Source: Gari tellinella (lineage: Eukaryota > Mollusca > Bivalvia > Cardiida > Psammobiidae). Taken from it: 64,000 nt of DNA. Under the pieces are notes generated by a model, which was given only the letters and a program-made list of their open reading frames with translations, was not told where the DNA came from and did no database searches. The position numbers and the translations under genes are program-made. Shown piece after piece: positions 1 to 11,546 of the stretch; positions within the stretch are counted from its first letter, which is position 1; each line of letters opens with the position of its first letter. The stretch spans positions 6,200,001 through 6,264,000 of the forward strand of contig OV277864.1 of NCBI GenBank assembly GCA_922989275.2, in the 5' to 3' direction.

Positions 1-154
1 TTGTAGACGATAATACTGAAACAGATTAAATCTCAGCAAGACAAGGACTAAGGCAAAACGTCAGATCAAACTTCATACTGAAACAACATGTTCAATGCGA
101 TCATATCACTTGACAAGAACTATAATCGAACCGCGATAGTTCAAACAAGCTTGA

Positions 155-314
155 GTCGAAACTACTTCAGTTGAAATCATATATCTTGAGCTCGTTTAAA
201 TCGATTATACCCGTATTTCAAAGTGCAACGTGGCTAATTCACTTTTTTAACTTTGAACTATGAGTATGTTTGACTTACGCTAGTTCGATGTATCGAACTT
301 TGACTGTATATCGA
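155..314. repeat. family E palindromic element
   Basis: An imperfect palindrome. The left arm has GAGCTCGTTTAAATCG then ACCCGTATTTCAAAG; the right arm has CTTTGAACTATGAGTATG then GACTTACGCTAGTTCGA and ends TTTGACTGTA. Intact relatives at 17.55 and 18.33 kb have the arms meeting at AAACGTGG...CCACGTTT. Ends are approximate. Confidence 0.6.
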
Positions 315-510
315 TTGCAGAATACCCCAGACAGTGTTGAAAGAGCTCAGGAAACAAGGATATCAGGTTTATTTAATAACAGAAAAAAATAGCAACAACG
401 ATTTTTGTCTATCATGTACTATTGGCAAAAAACTCATCAGTTGATATCCCTGTGGGAGACATGGATTAAAACGAGACTGACACAAATGTTTATAGTTTAT
501 TTATTACATA

Positions 511-614
511 TACAGTCAAATCGCGATAACGCGATAACTGTAACTCGCTTAGGTAAAAATATAGGTATGTTCGACTTAGGCGAGCTTGAGTTGTTGAGAC
601 TCAACTATAGAAAC
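511..614. repeat. family E fragment
   Basis: Starts TACAGTCAAATCGCGATAAC and contains TAGGTATGTTCGACTTAGG, the outer arm of family E. The centre of the palindrome is missing. An open frame crossing this stretch is an incidental product of the repeat. Confidence 0.45.
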
Positions 615-659
615 AAACCTAAGTTCATTTTAGTTTGACTGAAGAAAACGATGATAGTT

Positions 660-860
660 CGGCTTAACTCAGTTGCGCCAAGTGGATTCCTCCATGCTTA
701 TATACTGGACTAGTCAACTTTTGATATAATGGGTGCCAGGTCTAAAGTTTCCTTTTCGTTTTGTTTTATATTGAAAACCTATACGCAAACAGTGTATACT
801 CTGATAAGACGCCACACTGTGCTTCGTCTGGTCAGAGTCTATACTGTTTGCATATGCCCC
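660..860. repeat. family G element with hairpin core
   Basis: A hairpin at 785-851 begins GCAAACAGTGTATACTCTGA and ends GAGTCTATACTGTTTGC. The upstream stretch (AAGTGGATTCCTCCA, TTTTGTTTTATATTGAAA) recurs before the G core at 48.70 kb, so the repeat unit includes at least 120 bp of flank. Confidence 0.6.
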
Positions 861-1189
861 TTTTATATGACTCTAGGAACAAATGGATTAAGAAAGTTCA
901 AATAATCGCAGTTTGACTGTAGTTGATTTATTGCATACAAGTCCTACGAACTGTCACCCTTTTAATTAGGTCTAAGGATTTTATTACTTAACACCCACAT
1001 ATATTGTTTAAGTAACCGACATCGCGCAAAACATAGGTGTTTTACGATTTGTTTTTTAAATTTCGATAAAGCTCGTTTTACGAAAAAGCTCTTCACATTC
1101 ATGGATTACGTTGAATAAAATACAGTACGAGATATTCTTTATAAAGCGCATGCCTTATTGTTATATTATGTAAATATTTTGACAATGAA

Positions 1190-1330
1190 GAAGACGTTTT
1201 TCTTTACCAATAAACGCATTTGGGCTACACCAATTACTTATAATGCAAACAGTTTCGAGCTGGATCAAACGCATGTTTATTGGGCATCTCATCAGGGACA
1301 AAACTGTTTGCCACTCAGAGATATATAAAT
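1190..1330. repeat. degraded family A element
   Basis: GAAGAAGACGTTTTTCTTT, then CCAATAAACGCATTTG, TGCAAACAGTTTCGAG and ACTGTTTGCCACTCAG: one outer arm of family A plus a decayed core. The other outer arm is absent. Confidence 0.5.
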
Positions 1331-1553
1331 CTTCAGCCTTTTCAAACGGTGGACATTTAATTGCGTTTTGTTTTGTTTATACAGGATGGAATATAATCTT
1401 CTCAATTTTATTAATAATATAATGTATTGTGTATAAATATTATGCTAGCTATGTTTTACTTTTTTGACATGGTCATAAAAAAGTGGTTTGCCTGTATTTC
1501 TAAAATTTAAGATTTAGATACTCGTATTTGGACTTAAGAAATATTGAATGAGT

Positions 1554-1662
1554 GTCAAACAGTTTGAATTCTGATTAGAAGCCGCGTTAAGCGGCGTCTG
1601 ATCAGGATCCAAACTGTTTGCAAATATTTGTTGTTCTCGGGGTAAGACAGTGAAGGGGTTAA
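1554..1662. repeat. family B right half with core hairpin
   Basis: The core runs GTCAAACAGTTTGAATTCTG to GATCCAAACTGTTTGC. It is followed by the B right end GGGGTAAGACAGTGAAGG ending in TTAA at 1659-1662. The left end is not clear. Confidence 0.6.
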
Positions 1663-1920
1663 CTCCTCCAACCTGCTGTTACACTAGTTGCTTCTATTGT
1701 GGCTGATGTCATGGTTAATTTACAGTTGTAGGAGTGTTAGGTTGAAAAATAATTATGTGACCACAATTCTGAAAACTACATTTATCAAACAAAACATTGC
1801 TGTTTGCCAATTAAGAGATCATATAACAAATTATTAATTGCAAAACCCAGTTTTGTGAAGCTAAAACCACTGAGGTGTATTTTAAACCTTTTGCAGCCAG
1901 GCACTATTAACACTCAATAT

Positions 1921-1990
1921 GAAAACAGTTTGGATCCAGATCAGACGCCGAGTACAGTGTTACCCGATGTCTGAACAGGATCCAAACTGT
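1921..1990. repeat. B-type core hairpin, decayed
   Basis: AAAACAGTTTGGATCCAG and GGATCCAAACTGTATGAC form an imperfect hairpin around GATCAGACGCC and GATGTCTGAAC. The arms have lost several pairs. Confidence 0.55.
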
Positions 1991-4266
1991 ATGACACTCA
2001 GTGTTTCCTAAGTGAAAACACGCATAAAAATAAAATAAAATATATAAGTAAAAGCAGACGAAAACTACATGTACGAGTATAAGTACACGATAATAGGGAA
2101 CAGTGTATGGACTAACTTTTCTCTGTCAGGACATCGTCTTCTAGAAAAGCGTTGTCTGCTTTCAATTATAACGTTTAGAATATTATGTTGTCAAACACAT
2201 CAGTATTATTGACAACATATTTGTATTCTGAACAGACGACAAATACACGTAATTAGGTGTCTACTTAGGTTCCAACCTGTTTGCATTGGGAAGTGAATAG
2301 GTTAATAACAGGAATATACACTGGAGAAGACATTATGCTCCCTATTTATTCTGTTGAGAATATAAGATTGTCATACTAATGCAATGCTTTTGCCTGTGTG
2401 ATTTATTACGTTTAAACGAAACATAATAACGTCCTCTCCACTAAAAGCAACACCTCTTCAAATTATATCATTTTAGACCACATGGATTATAACAACACAG
2501 ACAAAATTTAATTTTGCATAGTATTGGCAGTGTGTTTCTTGTCTAAGGCGTACATTGTAGCCAAGGCAATGTAAACATACTTCCACTGTACTATATTTTC
2601 GATGAAGAGTGCCAAAGCATCTAGCTTACTGAAAACCAAACGCAACGCAGACGAAGTTTAAAACCAACCTAATATACCACTTTACAGTAAAGTCAATGTG
2701 CACATATTCTTACATAGTTTATCATCATTTGAGTGATGTTTATATTCAATAAACTATGTAGTCTGCGAAAATGGCCCATGATGCCACACATTCTTTTGTC
2801 CATGATGGTCTAGCATAGTATTCAGGCAGTTAAGAGTGTCTCAGAATAATCAATTAAGAATGGGGATTCGGGTTTGATCTGGCTCCGAACAGTCTTGCGA
2901 TGAGCCTCATTCGTTTAGCACAAATGCGTTTCTTTGGAAAGGAAAGCCAAACGTATTTACAAACTTTGTATAATGTGGCTAATTGCTTTGTTCCTTCTAA
3001 TGTAAAAACCGGCATTTCTGTTCACTCAAACGTAAGAATTATTTCCACTAATGCCTAGATTAATGTCACAAGAAATGGCCAGGTTAATATCACAAGAGAA
3101 AGCCAGGTTATTTTTTTTTCACTTATGTGGCTAGCTATTTTAGTCACATAAGTATTGATTTATTAGCGTGTGGTTTCTTCAGACTTGTAATTGAACTGCT
3201 CATTAGTTTCCAATATACATGTGTTATGATAAGGTTAACAGTTCCTTGTATGATTTGAAGTCATTTATTCTTGCAGAGATTTACTAAAATACGACTCGTA
3301 TGTCATTTAAACGTATAAGAAACTTCGTGTTTAGCAATCATTAAAAAGGTGTTACTGGTCCAAATGTGTGTTGTCCATGGAAAGAGCCGGATAGTATGTT
3401 CACCTGTTCGCTGTATTACACCTAATACAGTGGTTATTTGCAAACAATTTGGATCCTGACCAGACGTCGAATAACTCTTGATGATATTGCATTAGTCAAA
3501 TTGTCTATAAATTTACATTAACTTTTAAATTTGATAATGTTTTTTAAACCAGATGATGACGTGATGGTAGGGATCCCTACCCTATGTTTCAGTACGTTGT
3601 TAAATCCCTGAAATGCATCAAAGGTTTCAATACCACCAATAAAAATAGTCTGATTAAAAATGGTGTGCTAACTACCATGAAGCTAACATGAAAATAGATG
3701 ACTGTGTGGCATGCAGTACCTGTATCACCGGAGAGTCTGCTATGTACAGACAATAAAATAAACGCAAAATCATTGTGTAGTCGTGTTTCAAGTTTATTTT
3801 GCAGTTGAATGGAGGTGTTTCATATATCCAGTTTTGTATAATAGAAATCAATGTGAGGGTGTATAGTTTATATATATATGTATATCATTGTGAATGTTGT
3901 AGAATGTTGATGGATGCATGTATGGGTGATTAGATAGATGAACTCCACTTTATAGCGAGTTTGTATCTTGAAGGTCAATGGCTCGTATTCGTAGTTTCAT
4001 CCAACAACCAGATGGATAAGGGTTTGCACGTTAGAGATTCTTGTGTTAAACAACAAGCGACTGAGTTACTAGGCCACGAACGTTACATGTACATGGATAT
4101 AGACAATCTTCCAGATTTCGTTTTACAAAATGTAATGTATAATAGTCTTACACAAACTTGCTCTGTAATCGATTAAATACTTTAAAGATCATTCTGCTTT
4201 ACTTTCAGTCTGTTTTACACTACCATCTGCAAATATATAGAAGCTATAACTAATTCTACTGGTACA
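1991..4266. other. no gene seen; AT-rich spacer
   Basis: Nothing coding is recognised. The stretch holds a half core at about 3440-3475 (CAAACAATTTGGATCC), a small palindrome at 3574-3583 (TAGGGATCCCTA) and several AATAAA words. A 71-codon open frame at 3961-4176 lacks an ATG start and any motif I recognise. Confidence 0.5.
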
Positions 4267-4475
4267 TACAGTAGAACCTCTCTATCTACAAGTAAATTGT
4301 GTTATTTATTGGGTGTTTATGACAGTTTACTGCTTTAAGCAATGCGACACTACAACAAAAAAAGCTCCTAAAGGATCTTTCTGATTTACTGTCACATTGG
4401 TTTAAGCTGTCACCTGTATTTTATACAATCAATTAGCCTTCGTTTAAGTGGTCGAAATAGAGAAGTTTTACTGTA
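4267..4475. mobile_element. family Q MITE
   Basis: Starts TACAGTAGAACCTCTCTAT and ends AGAAGTTTTACTGTA, giving inverted ends beginning TACAGTARAAC. Inside, CTGCTTTAAGCAATG and GGTTTAAGCTGTCACC form loose inverted arms. The copy at 6.85 kb has the same order of motifs, including CAATCAATTAGCCTT near the right end. TA at both ends suggests a TA target. Confidence 0.7.
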
Positions 4476-5069
4476 TTCATCCTTGTATAATGTGTAGCGA
4501 TGTTCTTATGTGGAGGAATAAATTAAAGGCGCAAAAAGGCGTATTCATTGGGAAAATTGATTGAAGAGATATATCTAAATAATTTTCAAGATATAAAACC
4601 CACAGCCAATTTGAGCCTCAGAAGGCCCTGGCAGTGAAAGGGTTATAATTCAGAAGAAGAAGCCTAAAGTCGCAGACAGTAATGAGCATACATAAGAATG
4701 TGTTCCAGTTCAAGATGGCATTATTTGCATTCAGACGAAATTGCCTTAGATAAGCCGTAATAAACATCCAGTCGACGGAATACAATTGAATTTCAGAGTT
4801 AAATTTAGAAAATTAGAAATGTAAGAAAACAGCTAAGTTAATAAAGGCCTTAGACTGGCACAAAATCTACTTGATACAAAATCAAAACATTTCGTAAAGT
4901 TACCTGTAATTTCAAAGTCTTAGAAACTTAGAAGTAGTCTGGTCAATGATGACAATAAAACAGCGGATGATCTGAATATCTGAACTATTTGCATCAGGTG
5001 GACATCAGTTCGTTCTTGGAAAACAGAGACATTTGGTACGACAGTAAAGTGTTTGACTACTTAACCTGT

Positions 5070-5620
5070 TTAATAAATAGAATGAAGTCGAACATCAGAA
5101 TCTTAAACTCGCTTAAGTCGAACTTACCCGTATTCTTCAGCTGTCTGGGATGACCCGAGCTCGCGTAAAACCGATCTTACAAGTATTCTTCTAGGACCCG
5201 TCTTACGAAACGTCGTTCGACAAAGTTAATATTGTCGTAAGTCAGATTCTAAAATTCTCAATTGTTATTTATTCTTGTGACATCTCATTGGACTCATCTT
5301 GAAAACACGATTCGTTTGAGATGTCACACGGCAGAATTAGATGGAGAAATCAGTACATTGTTTTAAAGGTGTGACCTACGGCCGTTTTTTGACGTACAAC
5401 GTTTCGTTAAACGGGCCGCAGTTGTATTTCGATGACCAGACCTCGCTTAAGTCGATCTGACTAGTATTCCTCAGTTGTATTGCGGTGACCAGATCCAGTG
5501 TTAATCGAACTAACCCTTATTTCACATTTAAAACGTGGCTATGCAATGTTTTAAATATGAACTACTGGTAAGTTCGACTTAAGCAAATTTGAGTTATCGA
5601 GGTTATCGACTGTATTAAGT
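5070..5620. repeat. family E arms around an F-type element
   Basis: E-type motifs flank an F-type palindrome: CTCGCTTAAGTCGAAC near 5110 on the left, and CTCGCTTAAGTCGATC near 5445 plus TAAGTTCGACTTAAGC near 5570 on the right. Probably several decayed E copies with F inserted. Boundaries are approximate. Confidence 0.45.
5194..5420. repeat. family F palindrome, decayed
   Basis: The left arm has ACCCGTCTTACGAAACG and ATTGTCGTAAGTC; the right arm ends TTTCGTTAAACGGGCC. Centre words TTGTGACATCTCATTGG and GAGATGTCACACGGC pair. The better-kept copy at 31.5 kb shows the full design. Confidence 0.5.
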
Positions 5621-5923
5621 CTCGTTATATCAAATGAGTGTTTACCTTTACCACAACAGACATCGCCAAATTACGTAATAATTGGCTTTGAGGATCAAAG
5701 TGAATAAATCAATTAATTCAAGAATCAACCAACATAAAATCTATCAGTTTGTTAAAATAACAGTAATTTTCAATCCGAATTAAATATGTCATGGCGAGAT
5801 AATTAATAAATTATGTCATTTAAGAAACGTCTTTGTAACGTAAAACGACATAAAGGCTATATGACTATAAAGAAACATTTATACAAACGTCAGCTGCCTT
5901 TAAATATCTAAATAAGGCCCTTC

Positions 5924-6173
5924 TACAGTGGAGAATCTGTTATTCTTTCCCGTTTAAACGCAAACGTACGCAAACGCAAAGCACTAAAACGTATAAAAGT
6001 ACAACTTTTAGACAATTCTGATAATTCATGTTTATCTTGGTGGCAAACAGTTTGGAGCCTGATCAGACGCCGGCTTACCCGGCGTCTGATCTGGCTCCAA
6101 ACTGTTTGTATTGTAAATAATAGTTTTAGCGTAAACGCGTTTATTGGGAAAGAATAACACATTCTCCACTGTA
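5924..6173. mobile_element. family A MITE, 250 bp, intact
   Basis: Reference copy of family A. Terminal inverted repeats are TACAGTGGAGAATCTGTTAT at the left and, on the other strand, TACAGTGGAGAATGTGTTAT at the right, both followed by TCTTTCCC. The left arm then has TTTAAACGCAAACGTACGC; the right arm has GCGTAAACGCGTTTATTGGG. In the centre is a near-perfect hairpin of about 65 bp (GCAAACAGTTTGGAGCC ... GGCTCCAAACTGTTTG) with loop GCCGGCTTACCCGGC. No open frame of transposase size is present, so it must be moved by enzymes encoded elsewhere. TA ends point to a TA-targeting (Tc1/mariner-like) system, which is inference. Confidence 0.88.
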
Positions 6174-6231
6174 TGAGCTGTCGTCATGCCGGGCTTTGTT
6201 GTTCTATCCTGGCTACAGTTAGGGAAGACTT

Positions 6232-6460
6232 AGTTCTTTCCTAATAAAAGCGCTATTGCTTAAACCATTGTGTCCAATGAAAACAGTTTGCAGCATGATC
6301 AGATGTCGGGTTCCCCGGCGTCTGACCAGGCTGCAAACTGCATGCTTATCATATCAAAATAAAGTGTGTATCTTTTCAAATAGTTGTCATATGAAACAAT
6401 TTATTGCACTACTTAAGCGCTTAGTTTCATTCAAACGGGAAATAATTACATATCCACTTC
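6232..6460. repeat. family A-like element, diverged
   Basis: The core at about 6280-6345 reads AAAACAGTTTGCAGCATG to GCTGCAAACTGCATGC, around GGGTTCCCCGG. Outer arms are recognisable (CTTTCCTAATAAAAGCGC; TTCAAACGGGAAATAATTAC) but lack the TACAGTGG ends. Confidence 0.55.
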
Positions 6461-6849
6461 TAAAGATATATACGGAAACCCTATTACGTACATATATACA
6501 AGAGAACAACCTGATAATATTAAGGACAGATACCATGCTCAAAGCAATATGAAAGAAGAAAGCTCCTATAAGAAATGTCTCCTTTTGTTCTATATTTTAA
6601 CCAGCCACTTAAACCATTTAATAGTCGTAATGGAGGTGTTTATTGTATATGAAATGGACTTAGTTGTGGTTATCCATCGAGCCACTTCGCAACTGTTTTA
6701 CGTAACGAGGTACCTTAGCTTCGAAATTCAAATTAATTCCTTTATTGGACATGATTTGTTCATTTATTTGTGTAGGCTTCCTCACTTGATCAAGAAAGGG
6801 TTGGTATTGACAACCATGTTGAATATTCGAGATGATTTGTTAAAGAACA

Positions 6850-7054
6850 TACAGTAAAACTCTCTATTACGAACACTAAATTGTGTAAATTGTTTTGTGG
6901 TTTAAGCAGGTGATTGCTTAAAGCAATGTGACATTATACAAAGCACATCGTGATGCTTTCTGTTCATCTGATACCTCGCTTTAAGCTGTCGACTGTCTTT
7001 TATGCAATCAATTAGCCTTTTTTAAGTGGTCAGAATAAAGATACATTTACTGTA
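6850..7054. mobile_element. family Q MITE
   Basis: TACAGTAAAACTCTCTATTA at the left, GATACATTTACTGTA at the right. Middle motifs GCTTAAAGCAATGTGACA and GCTTTAAGCTGTCGAC match the 4.27-kb copy. About 205 bp. Confidence 0.7.
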
Positions 7055-7358
7055 CTTCTCTAGAAAAGAAAGTTCTACAATCAAAACTGTTTCAAGCGGT
7101 CACGGAAAAACATATACATGTATTTATATTAATTTTGTTATGATACATGGCAACTTATTGTAAGCGTCACAAGCAATACAGTATGTGCTAAACGGCAGTC
7201 TAATGACGGATATAGGCAACACACAATCGCATAAATGAGTTTTCTGCATTACTTTTTTCTTTCATTGAGCAGTAATGTATCTTTCACATTCGATATGTTT
7301 CCGTTATTTCAGCGATCGCTGAACACAGTTTTACTTTACACCATTCTTTATAACCTAA

Positions 7359-7615
7359 AAGGGCTGCCATAAGTTGATCATAACAATTCTAAGACTTTAA
7401 ATTTTAAATTTTTTCAGACACAATTTTACTAATCATACCTTTACCCCATAGTCCGTTTCTTGTTTTGAAGACACGTGCCTGCTTGAAACAGGTTGAAAGT
7501 ATAGTAGAATGCGCCTTAAGGCGCATTCTGCTATTCTTTCAGCCTGTTTTAAGCTATGATCTGATAGGATAAAAATTCGGAGACTTAGGAAAACTCCGGA
7601 GAAATGGCAGCCCTG
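7359..7615. mobile_element. family K MITE with C-type core
   Basis: Starts AAGGGCTGCCATAAGTTG and ends AAATGGCAGCCCTG. ACCTAA stands directly before (7353-7358) and after (7616-7621), a 6-bp target-site duplication. The centre is the C-type hairpin (GTAGAATGCGCC, GGCGCATTCTGCTA). Motif TACCCCATAGTCCGTTTC is shared with family C, so K is a different set of ends around a C-like interior. Confidence 0.78.
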
Positions 7616-7750
7616 ACCTAAATGCGATTTTGGCTTTACGTTTGTCTTCAGCAGTAAGCTGTCTTAAAACTGTTAATCCACCGTTTATAAAATGACTGCT
7701 AATCCCAGGTGTAGCTAAATATACATATTGACCTGGTTCTAGCTTTAGAA

Positions 7751-7964
7751 ACAACTTCATTGTCATGACGTCATCTTCTATAAACAATTGTCCTCTGCTT
7801 TTATTTTAAACAATTTAATATATAGTTTACTGGTCAAAAGTATACCGTGATGAATGTCAAACAGTTAAGATCCTGACCAGACGCTGCGTTACGCGACGTC
7901 TGATCAGGATCATACCTGTTTGCAAATAATTATTGTATTCGGAGTTAGGCAGTGGAAGGGTTAA
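7751..7964. repeat. family B MITE
   Basis: Left part has CTTCATTGTCATGACGTCAT and ACAATTGTCCTCTGC. The core is at 7856-7923 (GTCAAACAGTTAAGATCCTG ... CTGTTTGC). The right end GGCAGTGGAAGGGTTAA closes at 7964. The left TTAA is lost. Confidence 0.65.
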
Positions 7965-8042
7965 GTTCTGCCAGTTCATTGTATTTAAAATTACAGCTAA
8001 ACACGAATCTGGCTGACCTGGTTCTAGCTTTATTTAATAAAG

Positions 8043-9130
8043 ACAAATCTTGATATATTGAGCTCGCTTAAGGGTGTATCAATGTTATGAATTTAAGACA
8101 TTTTCAAAGTATATGAAAACACTTTATGATGGTTTTGTATTGAAGAGCTAGTTATGATGAATGAAAAAATAGAAAAAGTGTACATTTTGGTGAACAACAA
8201 TTTGCTCCATGGCCATGCAAAATTTACCCCACCTACTTTCTCTTATTTTGTCATTTCAAACAGCCCGCTTCAATAAAATCCATTTTAAATGAAAATAAAT
8301 ATGATAATTTGGTTTTGTGTTATTTATTTCCTATCTATGGTAGTATTTCTTCATACAAAAACTAATTTAAAAAAACCCAGGCACCAAATGTGAAATTTAT
8401 AAAGCTCTAAATATCATCGATATGGTACTTTTTGTAAATTTTGTAAGGGGAGATAACTCTTTTTACTTTAATAACTCAAAATTTTCAACACTGACCTTTC
8501 AATTTCTTTTCATATTTTAACTGCTTTAGCATTGGCTTTCATTTGGTAGAATATAAGAAAAAGTTTAATACTAGAACTATTTCAGTTTCAAACTTTTTTA
8601 CTTTTTTTTCATAAAATAAAAAACCTAATAAAATCATGCCCTATAAAAAAGCATATTTTTGATATTCGAGGATCCACATTGTTCAAACCTAGTGCCTGCT
8701 TTGTCTAAATTTGGTTTCTATATGTGAAAATACCACCATAGACATGAAATAAATAAAGAAAACCCAAATTACCATGTTTGTTTTGTTTTGAAATAGATTT
8801 TACTGAAGCTTGTACCCTAAGTGGGTAAAATTTGAGAGAAAAAGTCCAACTTTGACATACCCTTTTCAAATCGCTGTAGCTAAAAAAAAGGACACCACCA
8901 TATATTTATTCCCATTTTTTCATTCATCATAAATAGCTCTTCCAAAAAATCAATGATAGAAAAAAAGTTTGATACTTTAAAAAAATCGCTTATGGGTTGG
9001 ATACACCCTTAAGTCAAACATACCATTATTTCAAGGACAACACGAGGCATAATTATGTTTTAATTTTGAAATACATGTAGGTTCGACTTGAGCGAAATAG
9101 AATTGCCGAAATACAACTGAAGCAATACGA
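8043..9130. repeat. family E element split by an insertion
   Basis: The left fragment ends GATATATTGAGCTCGCTTAA (to 8071). The right fragment resumes AAGTCAAACATACC at 9011 and continues to ATGTAGGTTCGACTTGAG. Removing 8072-9012 restores the E motif CTCGCTTAAGTCAAACAT. Confidence 0.7.
8068..9012. mobile_element. TTAA-flanked non-autonomous element, about 945 bp
   Basis: Bounded by TTAAGGGTGTATCAA (8068) and TGGATACACCCTTAA (to 9012), perfect inverted ends at TTAAGGGTGTATC. A second inverted pair lies further in: GAAGAGCTAGTTATGATG near 8142 and CATCATAAATAGCTCTTCC near 8926. The interior is AT-rich with no long open frame. TTAA duplication is the hallmark of piggyBac-type (also Kolobok-type) insertion; superfamily assignment is inference. 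Confidence 0.78.
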
Positions 9131-9393
9131 ATAATGTCCACATAAACGAATTCGAGATACTTGTATCGTGATCTGACTGTATGTATTGTCGCTTAGGAAA
9201 AACATAAATGAATTAGTAAAACAATAAAATCGCATTAGTACCGCTATGTTTAGTTAACAATGACTAATACCATTGAGTAAGATTAAATTAGCATTACTGC
9301 AATACCTTTACGTTTCTCGTTCATGAGAAGTGTTGTTTTTAGATGCTCTACGTTTTACTACTTTGACACTTTCACTGCCATAAATACGTTGTA

Positions 9394-9643
9394 TACAGTG
9401 GAGAATCTGTTATTCTTTCCCAATAAACGCGTTTACGCTAAAACGTTTATTTCTATTGCAAACAGTTTGGAGCCAGATCAGACGCCGGGTAACCCGGCGT
9501 CTGATCAGGCTCCAAACTGTTTGCCACCAAGATAAACATGAAATATCAGAATTGTCCAAAAGTTGTTCTTTTCTACGTTTTAGCGCTTTGCGTTTGCGTA
9601 CGTTTGCGTTTAAAAGGGAAAGAATAACAGATTCTCCACTGTA
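9394..9643. mobile_element. family A MITE, 250 bp, intact, reverse orientation
   Basis: TACAGTGGAGAATCTGTTAT to ATTCTCCACTGTA. The hairpin has loop GCCGGGTAACCCGGC. Relative to the 5.92-kb copy it is inverted, with the AATAAACGCGTTTACGC arm first. Confidence 0.86.
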
Positions 9644-9769
9644 ACACGTCTCAGAAACTCACTGCTGAGGTGGAAAAGACGTTTGTTTTGTTTAAACGAA
9701 TTTAAATGCAATCATAGTGCATAAAATGTAAAAATTGGCATTTTATTGATAATGTTGATGATTCTTTTT

Positions 9770-9902
9770 AATCGGAGTGGCTAATAGTTTGGACCTTAAT
9801 CAGGCGCCAGAATACTCGGTGTCTACTTGATCTTGCCTCAAACTGTTTGCAGTGGGCATATCCTTTTTCGTTTATTAAGAAAGAATAACGTATTCTCTAC
9901 TA
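9770..9902. repeat. family A fragment
   Basis: Decayed core (TTTGGACCTTAATCAGGC ... CTCAAACTGTTTGC) then AAGAAAGAATAACGTATTC and TCTACTATA, the right end of family A. Confidence 0.45.
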
Positions 9903-10065
9903 TAATATGATATACTAAAAATATTTAATTTTGATTATAAATTATGATAAAAAACCATAAAAACGGAGACAGACATTTTAAAAAAAAATATTTAAACAAA
10001 CAACAGAACAAAATACCGTCAACAAAACAAACCTTTCAGAGACAAGGGATTTGCGGCATCTTCAC

Positions 10066-10136
10066 CTTCCGTCATATTTCCTCCAGGCATTGACGAGGAC
10101 ATCACAATCAGTCTGCGTCGGCATCTTATCTGCCAT
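10066..10136 (-). other. candidate first coding exon (weak)
   Basis: Reading the - strand from an ATG whose complement is at 10134-10136, the frame is open for 23 codons plus two bases (MADKMPTQTDCDVLVNAW then RKYDG). It ends GGAAG before GTGAAG, a plausible splice donor. The phrase NAWRKYDG recalls the helix leading into an EF-hand loop, but the exon stops before any calcium-binding residues. No downstream exon was found. It may be chance. Confidence 0.2.
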
Positions 10137-10435
10137 CAAACGTCTTGTGTCTACGATCAATTTTTAATTAAGCGACTATTTAATAGAAAAGAAGACGCAT
10201 GTGTTAATTTAGATTAAAACATTGAAGTTTCTCTATTTTCTACCCGGCATTTACCACCTTATAACGAGTTATAGGGGTGCTTCAGAAATATTTTCATGCA
10301 AATAGTATACCTGTCCTATTAGTCCGGGCCGGAAACTCAAAATATCATCTGAACCTTGCACTGAGTTGCATAGTAAATGTTTTTGCAGTTATGAATAGCT
10401 GATACCTTGTAATCTATGAAACCGATTGATGATCA

Positions 10436-11060
10436 TCTGTCACCATTGGGCAACTCTCAGAATCCAAGATGGCCGCCAAGTTGGCCGCCACAATTGATAA
10501 ACTCTTATTAACCCATCATATACATGGTAAAACATTGCTCTAAAAGCCCCAAAATGACTGATACGTGCATTTACATATTCTTTGGCTCTTATATATTACT
10601 TTGATAAGGTTATAATATGCTAAATTAAAAAAAATAGTCAAAATGGTGGCCATTTTGCCTAAAAACCGGGTGATCCAACCACTAGTTATTTGATTACCAG
10701 GCTTATACCCTTAGACTGTCCTTGGGCAACAAGGATTGTCCTCTTTGGATATCTACATTTGTAATGATGCAAGACTGGAAGCCATTGGCAACTCTCAGGA
10801 TCCAAGATGGCGGCAAGAATTGTTAAACTCTAATTAATATACACGTAGTTTAGCATCCATCCGATTACCAAGCTACAGTCCCACAACTGTGCTTGGCCAT
10901 CCAATAATGTCATCTTTGGATATCTATAATTGTATCGATGCAATACTGACAATCTTTGCAGTTCTCAGGCTCCAAGATGGCGGCCATAATGGCCGCCAGA
11001 ATCGATAAACTAAAATCAACAGACAACATAGCTTATCATCCATCAGGTTTAAATACGGTT
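10436..11060. repeat. degenerate tandem repeat with CCAAGATGGC motifs
   Basis: Three divergent units each contain CTCAG, then TCCAAGATGG, then GATAAACT or GTTAAACT. The motif is at 10464, 10802 and 10972. Units 2 and 3 also share GATTACCAAGCT or GATTACCAGGCT and TCTTTGGATATCTA upstream. Spacing is irregular (about 340 and 170 bp). AAGATGGCGGC matches the known YY1 binding word, which may be coincidence in a repeat. Confidence 0.65.
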
Positions 11061-11546
11061 AAGTGCCTAAATATGAGTAGAATATGTCATACAGTATTTA
11101 TTTTCATCGATTCATTACTAGGCGTCGGAACCGATCGATATTTAAAAAAAAAAACGCTGGATCGATAACAACAAATTGTTATTCCGGAAAATATCGAACG
11201 TTACCGATGACGCAAGATGCTGGATATATTTTTGGGTAACTACCTTAAACAAGCTGCACCAGTTTAATCAGCATTTTAATGATATAAAATGATGAGGCCA
11301 TTTGCATCAACGCTTTTCAATTACAACAGCAACATAACTATAGAAATTATTCTTATTTCACAATACAACAAGTATAAGTACCTATCTAATTGAAATGTTT
11401 AAATATGTCTCAATATCATGCTACAACCACAATCCCAGAATCATTGAAACATGTAGACAAACATAATAAATTATGAGAGATTATAGAAGGACGTCAAAGG
11501 CTGATTCACTACTTTCAACCGTGTCTATACTTATAATTCATAGATC

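Noticed and set aside
3961..4176. 71-codon frame as a gene
   Set aside because: No ATG start, no domain, no splice context, and it lies in repeat-poor AT-rich sequence where such frames occur by chance.
9323..9644. Open frames with recurring peptides such as [20 protein letters not shown] and [20 protein letters not shown], here and at many other sites
   Set aside because: They are translations of the two strands of the family A/B hairpin core. They recur wherever the core occurs, in both orientations, with no start context or exon signals.
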